Shown here in pieces: positions 60,401 to 64,000 of a stretch of DNA of 64,000 bases (position 1 is its first letter; every line of letters begins with the position of its first letter). The DNA lies in assembly GCF_018598185.1 (NCBI RefSeq), contig NZ_JAHESC010000024.1, positions 1 to 64,000 on the forward strand, in the 5' to 3' direction. The notes below the pieces were generated by a model. It saw nothing but the letters and a program-made list of their open reading frames with translations. It had not been told where the DNA came from and ran no database searches. The stretch is from Dawidia soli. GTDB lineage: Bacteria > Bacteroidota > Bacteroidia > Cytophagales > Cyclobacteriaceae. The position numbers and the translations under genes are program-made.

Positions 60401-60959
60401 CAAGGGCAGCTATACCCCCACGCCGCCCAAAGGCTCGCAAGGTCAGGGTACGGTCATCCTGCGCGCAGCCTATACCGACCATGGGGCGAACGGCATCGCG
60501 CCCATCACATCCGAGAAGACCATGACGCTGCGCAGCGCCAGTGTCATGGCCGGCGCGGCCGACCAGTGGGACAAAGTGCAGAAGTATAAAATGCCCGACC
60601 CGCCCATCGAGCTGATGATCGGCACCTCCAAAGGCGCGCACCTCATCTTCAAGCAGGTAGACCTGACCGGCATCAGCGCCATTTCGTTCGTGGCGATGGC
60701 ACCGGAGAACATGCTGGGCGCCGCCGGCGGCACCGTAGAAGTGCGCCTGGATTATCCCGGGGGCGAAGTGGTGGGCGAGTCGCCGATGATCACGCCGGTC
60801 GTGATGGACCTGGGCGGCAAAACACCGCCGAAGCCGCAGATCGTCACCGCGCCGCTCAAACCCACTTCCGGCAAACACGACCTGTATTTTGTGTATAAGA
60901 ATGAAAAAGCCGATCCCACACAGGCATTATTCATTCTGATAAACATAATTTACCATTAA
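57492..60959 (+). CDS. ThuA / PQQ-type sugar dehydrogenase / PKD / cytochrome c fusion lipoprotein
   Basis: A 1155-residue surface lipoprotein (signal with lipobox ITGAC, Cys28). Domains in order: ThuA (about 37-255, RVLVFSKTTVFRHESI ... GGGYLGIHAASDTEYDWPWYG), a six-bladed sugar/sorbosone dehydrogenase-like propeller (about 265-710, LPGDDILFVERHG, DGLLGVVLDPAF, GNRNPYRIDFD), a PKD domain (about 713-806), a class I cytochrome c with haem site Cys890-x-x-Cys893-His894 (CKSCH), and a C-terminal beta-sandwich like CBM6. It may oxidise a sugar and pass electrons to the haem. It follows GH3 by 24 bp, so both likely share one transcript. Confidence 0.93.
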   Translation: MRNHFASLRKLYSALLSFICIAAITGACKRQPDEPTRVLVFSKTTVFRHESIGAGIEAIRKLGQQHHFVVDTTENSAAFHEENLKRYKAVIFLSTTGDVLNGEQQNNFERYIQAGGGYLGIHAASDTEYDWPWYGKLVGAYFTSHPNAPNVRTADFHVVDKNNPATDSLPDPWKRDDEFYNFKDINPDIKVLLTIDEKSYEGGTNGDHHPMAWYHHYDGGRAFYTALGHTNETFSDPLFLRHLWGGLQFVLGGDEPLNYKAAHTLRMPEENRFTKVVLDEKLNEPVELAILPGDDILFVERHGAVKIYSQQEKKTKVIATIAVSTKYKDKEGKESEAEDGLLGVVLDPAFATNHWVYFYYSDPGAEPRNILVRYELRGDKLIEESKKVMLEVAVQREQCCHTGGSMAFDAHGNLYLSTGDNTSPRATAYAPIDERAERSPWDAQKSSANTNDLRGKILRIHPEADGTYTIPDGNLFPKGTAQTRPEIYVMGNRNPYRIDFDKKTGYLYWGDVGPDAGKDSTTLGPRAYDEIGQARGPGFYGWPYFVGDNKAYFDYDFASNKTGAKFDPAKPRNESPNNTGLKELPPAQKAFIWYPYDASPEFPLVGTGGRTAMAGPVYYTEDFVNAPRAFPEYYNGKLFIYEWMRGWIMAVTMDKEGNYVSMERFMPSHRFSNPMDMAFSPSGDLYILEYGTAWFQGNDDARLVRIEYNGGNRKPQIRMAADHTRGAVPFTVNLNAEGTKDYDHDELKYAWRVTAANGQEVATHAEATSSVTLDKPGVYTAALTVTDAKGDTSTAKITLEAGNDPPQLSFDITKGNTSFFFPGKPFDYEVKVTDKEDGSTEAGTITADHVSLSIDYLEGFDKIAVAQGHQAADASASMAVGKRLMDNSDCKSCHIIDKKSIGPRYLDVAAKYKNDPKALEYLTGKIIAGGGGVWGETAMAAHPQLKKEDVQQMVKYILSLGNAPAASLPIKGSYTPTPPKGSQGQGTVILRAAYTDHGANGIAPITSEKTMTLRSASVMAGAADQWDKVQKYKMPDPPIELMIGTSKGAHLIFKQVDLTGISAISFVAMAPENMLGAAGGTVEVRLDYPGGEVVGESPMITPVVMDLGGKTPPKPQIVTAPLKPTSGKHDLYFVYKNEKADPTQALFILINIIYH

Positions 60960-60969
60960 CTTTAACCGT

Positions 60970-60993
60970 CCCCTCCCGACGAATCGGGAGGGG
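60970..60993. other. Perfect hairpin between the fusion and esterase genes
   Basis: CCCCTCCCGA pairs with TCGGGAGGGG around a CGAA tetraloop, 10 bp after the stop codon. No U-run follows, so it is not a classical terminator; it may set relative mRNA levels within the operon. Confidence 0.7.
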
Positions 60994-61016
60994 CGATTAT
61001 TTACAACCCGATATTC

Positions 61017-62687
61017 ATGAACCTACGCACATTCCTGACAACCCTTGCGCTGACAGCCCTGCTGCTGCCGGCGGCCCGCGCGCAGAAGCTGGCGCCTGGC
61101 CCCCAGGTGATGACCTTTTTCTCCTCGATCGACGACACCGAGCAGCCCTATGGTCTGTACCTGCCCCCGCACTACGACGAAAACAAAAAATACCCGCTCG
61201 TGGTCATGCTCCACGGCGCCGGCTCCAACCACCGCCTGTCGCTGCGCCGCGTCTTTGGCAAGAGCAACGCCAACGGCGAGAACGACGTAGAGGCTACGCT
61301 GTATTTTCCCGAATGGAAAGACGTCGACTACATTGTCGCCAGTCCGTATGCCCGCGGCACGATGGGCTACCAGGGTGTAGCCGAGCACGATGTGTACGAT
61401 GTGCTGGCCGATGTCAAAAAACGCTTTAACATCGACGAAGACCGCACCTACCTCACGGGCCTCTCCATGGGCGGCGGCGGCACGCTGTGGATCGGCCTGA
61501 CACGTCCCGATATCTGGGCCGCGTTGTTCCCGGTTTGTCCCGCACCGCCAAAGGGCACCGACGACCTCGCCGGCAACGCGCTGAACGTACCGATGTATTT
61601 CCACCACGGCGACCAGGACGGCGCCGTGCCCGTGGCCGTCTCGCGCGACTGGACAAAAAAACTGAAAGATCTCGGCGTCCATGTCGAGTATACCGAGTAC
61701 CCCGGCGTAAACCACAACAGCTGGGAGAACGCCTATAAAGATGAAGCGGTCTTTGACTGGTTCAGGAAGTATACCCGCCAGCGGTTCCCGGACCGTGTGC
61801 TCTATAACTCACGCAACTATAAATATAACCACGCCTACTGGGTAACGCTGGACCAGCTTACGCCCGGCACGCTCGCCACGATCGACGCCGCCTTCACTGC
61901 GCCCAACCAGCTCACCATCAAAACCACCGCGCTGGGCGCCTTCACCTTACAACTGGCGGGCCATCCGAAGTTCGACGCCGCCAAGCCCTTACAAGTAATA
62001 CTCGACGGCAAGAAGGTAAAAGTAACGACGGCGCCAGCGCTCTCTTTCCAGCAGCAGGCCGGCAAATGGGTCAACACAAAATATGAAGCGCCGGCGGGCG
62101 CGAAGAAGCCGGGTGCCGAGGGTCCGGTCAGCGCCGCCTTTGGCGAGCGCCATGTATATGTATACGGCACGGCCGGCAATCCGTCGGAGGCAGAGCTGAA
62201 AGCCCGTATGGATATTGCGATCCAAGCCGCTAACTGGTCGGTGTATCGCAATGCGTTCCTGGGCCGCATCATGGTGTTTCCCCGCGTGGTGGCGGACAAG
62301 GATGTACGCCCCAGTGATTTTGAAAGCTGTAACTTGGTGCTGTTTGGTACGCGCGAGACAAACACGCTTATTGGCAAATACAGCGAACGCTTACCGGTCG
62401 AGCTGAAGGCCGGCACAACGGACTACGGATTGTTCTATGTGTTGCCGGTTGACGGGCATTATGTCGTGATCAACTCCGGTTTGCCATGGTGGGCCATGGC
62501 GAAACAACAGCCGTTCCAGTTTGCGCCCGTGGCGATTGCCACGCTGGGTGACTTTAAAGACTTTGCTTTATTTAAAGGCACACCGGGTACGATCGTGTCG
62601 GACGGATACTTTGATGCCGGCTGGAAGTTGCCCGAAGCCGAACGCGCCAAGCTCGAAGCGAGCGGGGTGGTGACGTTGAAGAAATAG
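61017..62687 (+). CDS. Exported esterase/depolymerase-like alpha/beta hydrolase
   Basis: A 556-residue exported protein (signal MNLRTFLTTLALTALLLPAARAQ). The hydrolase starts QPYGLYLPPHYDENKKYPLVVMLHGAGSNHRLSL; the nucleophile is Ser150 in TYLTGLSMGGGGT, the acid lies near FHHGDQDGAVPV and the His is in PGVNHNSWENAY. This pattern fits prolyl-oligopeptidase/feruloyl or acetyl-xylan esterase relatives. Residues ~290-556 form a second domain (VTLDQLTPGTLATIDAAFTAPNQLTIKTTALGAFTLQL and on), of unknown role. Same strand as GH3 and the fusion, so possibly one carbohydrate unit. Terminator at 62713. Confidence 0.88.
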   Translation: MNLRTFLTTLALTALLLPAARAQKLAPGPQVMTFFSSIDDTEQPYGLYLPPHYDENKKYPLVVMLHGAGSNHRLSLRRVFGKSNANGENDVEATLYFPEWKDVDYIVASPYARGTMGYQGVAEHDVYDVLADVKKRFNIDEDRTYLTGLSMGGGGTLWIGLTRPDIWAALFPVCPAPPKGTDDLAGNALNVPMYFHHGDQDGAVPVAVSRDWTKKLKDLGVHVEYTEYPGVNHNSWENAYKDEAVFDWFRKYTRQRFPDRVLYNSRNYKYNHAYWVTLDQLTPGTLATIDAAFTAPNQLTIKTTALGAFTLQLAGHPKFDAAKPLQVILDGKKVKVTTAPALSFQQQAGKWVNTKYEAPAGAKKPGAEGPVSAAFGERHVYVYGTAGNPSEAELKARMDIAIQAANWSVYRNAFLGRIMVFPRVVADKDVRPSDFESCNLVLFGTRETNTLIGKYSERLPVELKAGTTDYGLFYVLPVDGHYVVINSGLPWWAMAKQQPFQFAPVAIATLGDFKDFALFKGTPGTIVSDGYFDAGWKLPEAERAKLEASGVVTLKK

Positions 62688-62712
62688 TACTGAACCAGGA
62701 ATATTAAAAAAG

Positions 62713-62741
62713 ACGGAGGGCGTGCATGCTCTCCGTTTTTC
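62713..62741 (+). terminator. Intrinsic terminator after the esterase gene
   Basis: ACGGAGGGC (62713-62721) pairs with GCTCTCCGT (62728-62736, one G:T pair) and TTTTT follows. 25 bp after the stop. Confidence 0.8.
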
Positions 62742-62772
62742 ATTATAGCACGTCGGTATCAGAAATTTGTTT

Positions 62773-63045
62773 CGCCCTTACAGGGCTTGGTCGTTGGTTG
62801 TATTATACCTCCCAGGCCTTCAGCCTGGGCTATTTTGTTACGCCCTTTCAGGGCTGTATCTTCATTTATACTATAGTTTCGGAACATAACGTGGGCTGAG
62901 GTGTTGTGTTTCTTCTGTTCATATCACGTGGCTATTATTTGAATCTACCCACATTTATAGCCCCGAAGGGGCGTAACAAAATAGCCCAGGCTGAAGCGAC
63001 AGCGCAGGCCTGGGGCGCAACAAAATAGCCCAGGCTGAGGCGAAT
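62773..63045. repeat. Intergenic palindromic repeat, copy E (array)
   Basis: CGCCCTTACAGGGCT (62773-62787), a CCCAGGCC/GGC..GCCTGGGC dyad around 62812-62830, CGCCCTTTCAGGGCT (about 62841-62855), then a gap, AGCCCCGAAGGGGCG (about 62959-62973) and further CCCAGGC/GCCTGGG elements to about 63045. The left and right parts are inverted relative to each other. It fills the gap between the esterase terminator and the leftward PKD gene. Confidence 0.8.
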
Positions 63046-63058
63046 GGTATGGTGACGT

Positions 63059-63084
63059 AAAAAAAGGGAGCCTGCGAGCTCCCT
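63059..63084 (-). terminator. Intrinsic terminator after the PKD lipoprotein gene
   Basis: On the minus strand AGGGAGC (63084-63078) pairs with GCTCCCT (63071-63065), followed by TTTTTTT. It lies 33 bp after the stop. Confidence 0.85.
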
Positions 63085-63116
63085 TTTTTTTTAGTTCCAG
63101 GCAGATGCTTCGAAAA

Positions 63117-63911
63117 TTACGGTAGTACTGTCCAGCTGTAGTTGTCCCCGAGATCTTCGAGCTGTGTTACGGCTCCGGGCGAAGGCGGACCAACCCAACC
63201 CGTTCCGCTTTGATCGGCGAGTTTGAATTCGCCGCTGCGAGGGTTGTTGACGACGGAGGTGTGGATATTATCAATGAGTGCATTGATGGTCGCTACGGGG
63301 AGCGACGTATTATTGGAAAGCGTCGTTGCGCTGATGTCGACATAGTTAATGACATGGTTGGGAGGAAGCAGCAGCGTGGTGGTCTGCGGCGAACCGCGCA
63401 ATGTAATCGAATTCAGCGCCGTGTTATGGCTGAGGTCGACAACAGCCGGGCCTCGTGCTACCGTGAGCTCGAAATACTGCAGCGCGGGCAGCGCGGATAT
63501 ATCGAGCTGATCCATCGCTGCGATGGAAGAGGATGTAGCCTGGAACGCGGTAACAGTCTCCAGGTCGCCTGTCACGGTAACCGGGTAGTTTCCCTCCGCG
63601 GTGTAATAGTGGTAAACGATAATATTATTATTTAACGTCCACACGTCGGTGGTACCGTCGCCCCAGTCGACCGTAATCGCACCGCTGGGGCCGTTTATCG
63701 AGAACACAAACGCAGGAATAGGAAAATCGATGTACGCGTTCATGGTAATCGCAGGCACCAGCAGATTTGATACAGAACCATGTCTGGCCGATGAAATATC
63801 CAGGGCATGGTCAGGGGCGCTGGAACCGTTCACGAGCTGCTCGTCGGAGCATCGCCACGATGTCACTGCGATCAGCAGGAACAGGGCGGTGTAAAGGATA
63901 ACATTTCTCAT
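63117..63911 (-). CDS. PKD-type surface lipoprotein, unknown
   Basis: From ATG 63911 a 264-residue protein with a lipoprotein signal (MRNVILYTALFLLIAVTSWRC, Cys21). A PKD-like unit is seen as GAITVDWGDGTTDVWTLNNNIIVYHYYTAEGNYPVTVTGD, followed by irregular leucine-rich-type turns (LDISALPALQYFELTV, VDLSHNTALNSITLRG). These recall the leucine-rich or BspA-like surface proteins of Bacteroidota. No catalytic residue is visible. Probably binds a carbohydrate or protein at the cell surface. A longer frame upstream (to 63944) would put residues before the signal and is not preferred. Confidence 0.75.
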   Translation of the reverse strand: MRNVILYTALFLLIAVTSWRCSDEQLVNGSSAPDHALDISSARHGSVSNLLVPAITMNAYIDFPIPAFVFSINGPSGAITVDWGDGTTDVWTLNNNIIVYHYYTAEGNYPVTVTGDLETVTAFQATSSSIAAMDQLDISALPALQYFELTVARGPAVVDLSHNTALNSITLRGSPQTTTLLLPPNHVINYVDISATTLSNNTSLPVATINALIDNIHTSVVNNPRSGEFKLADQSGTGWVGPPSPGAVTQLEDLGDNYSWTVLP

Positions 63912-64000
63912 AAAATATAAATGGATGATTAAAAATGATTTCACTAACTGGTATCATAGCGCACGACTGTGAATAGCACCTAAGGGTCAGTGAAAAATAC

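Noticed and set aside
58731-60878. Long minus-strand frame of 715 codons
   Set aside because: It lies entirely antisense to the ThuA/dehydrogenase/cytochrome gene, whose motifs are clear. High GC leaves opposite frames open; the translation has no domain.

Overview
The window looks like a chromosomal segment of a high-GC Bacteroidota, most likely a Cytophagales-type soil or freshwater bacterium. The lineage call is inference. It rests on a type IX secretion sorting-domain protein (13391-13753), -7 promoter boxes of the TAnnTTTG class with few Shine-Dalgarno sites, ~800-residue orphan FtsX/MacB-type permeases, a menaquinone gene (menA), head-GIN (DUF2807), SIMPL and DUF4136 envelope proteins, and a ThuA/sugar-dehydrogenase/cytochrome c fusion. 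No transposase, integrase, phage structural gene or CRISPR array was found.

Layout. 1-1500 is AT-richer and gene-poor: an XRE-type regulator, a lone membrane-anchored beta-rich protein of unknown role, then tRNA-Thr(CGT). 1600-13400 is mostly housekeeping and stress genes: Rrf2 regulator, 1-Cys peroxiredoxin, GNAT, SirB1-like protein, SIMPL protein, a PaaG-like isomerase, a PAP2-like membrane protein, rpoN, asnS, a tandem UspA protein, a DUF1003 protein and threonine aldolase. 13400-28800 holds a mini T9SS-sorted protein, a two-gene ABC exporter, hutI, a large GAF/PAS sensor without an output domain, an apparent guaA / LpoA-like / hemL operon, two envelope genes, menA and a tandem pair of glutathione peroxidases. 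29000-33900 contains divergent cspA and rhlE, a Fic protein preceded by three 70-bp palindromic repeats, and two small proteins.

33900-45050 is rich in nucleic-acid enzymes. An AddAB-like helicase-nuclease pair points left. Divergent from it is a tightly overlapping three-gene operon: a multi-spanning membrane patatin, a UPF1-like SF1 helicase and a SMUG2-type DNA glycosylase. This operon is the best candidate in the window for an undescribed functional module. 45200-54700 has two orphan FtsX-type permeases, an unrecognised 508-residue protein, a head-GIN protein, an alpha/beta hydrolase and a small unknown. 54700-62700 is a carbohydrate locus: a NrtR/AraR-like Nudix regulator with a degraded Nudix box is divergent from a GH3 glycosidase, with two identical-half-site 17-bp palindromes between them. 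The GH3 gene is followed on the same strand by the ThuA/GSDH/PKD/cytochrome c fusion and an esterase. The window ends with a PKD-type lipoprotein.

A family of intergenic palindromic repeats recurs at five places (5.9, 15.7, 33.1-33.35, 54.7 and 62.8-63.0 kb). It alternates a GCCCTTTCAGGGC hairpin with a CCCAGGC...GCCTGGG hairpin. Most intergenic gaps outside these are short, and several gene ends carry clear hairpin terminators.
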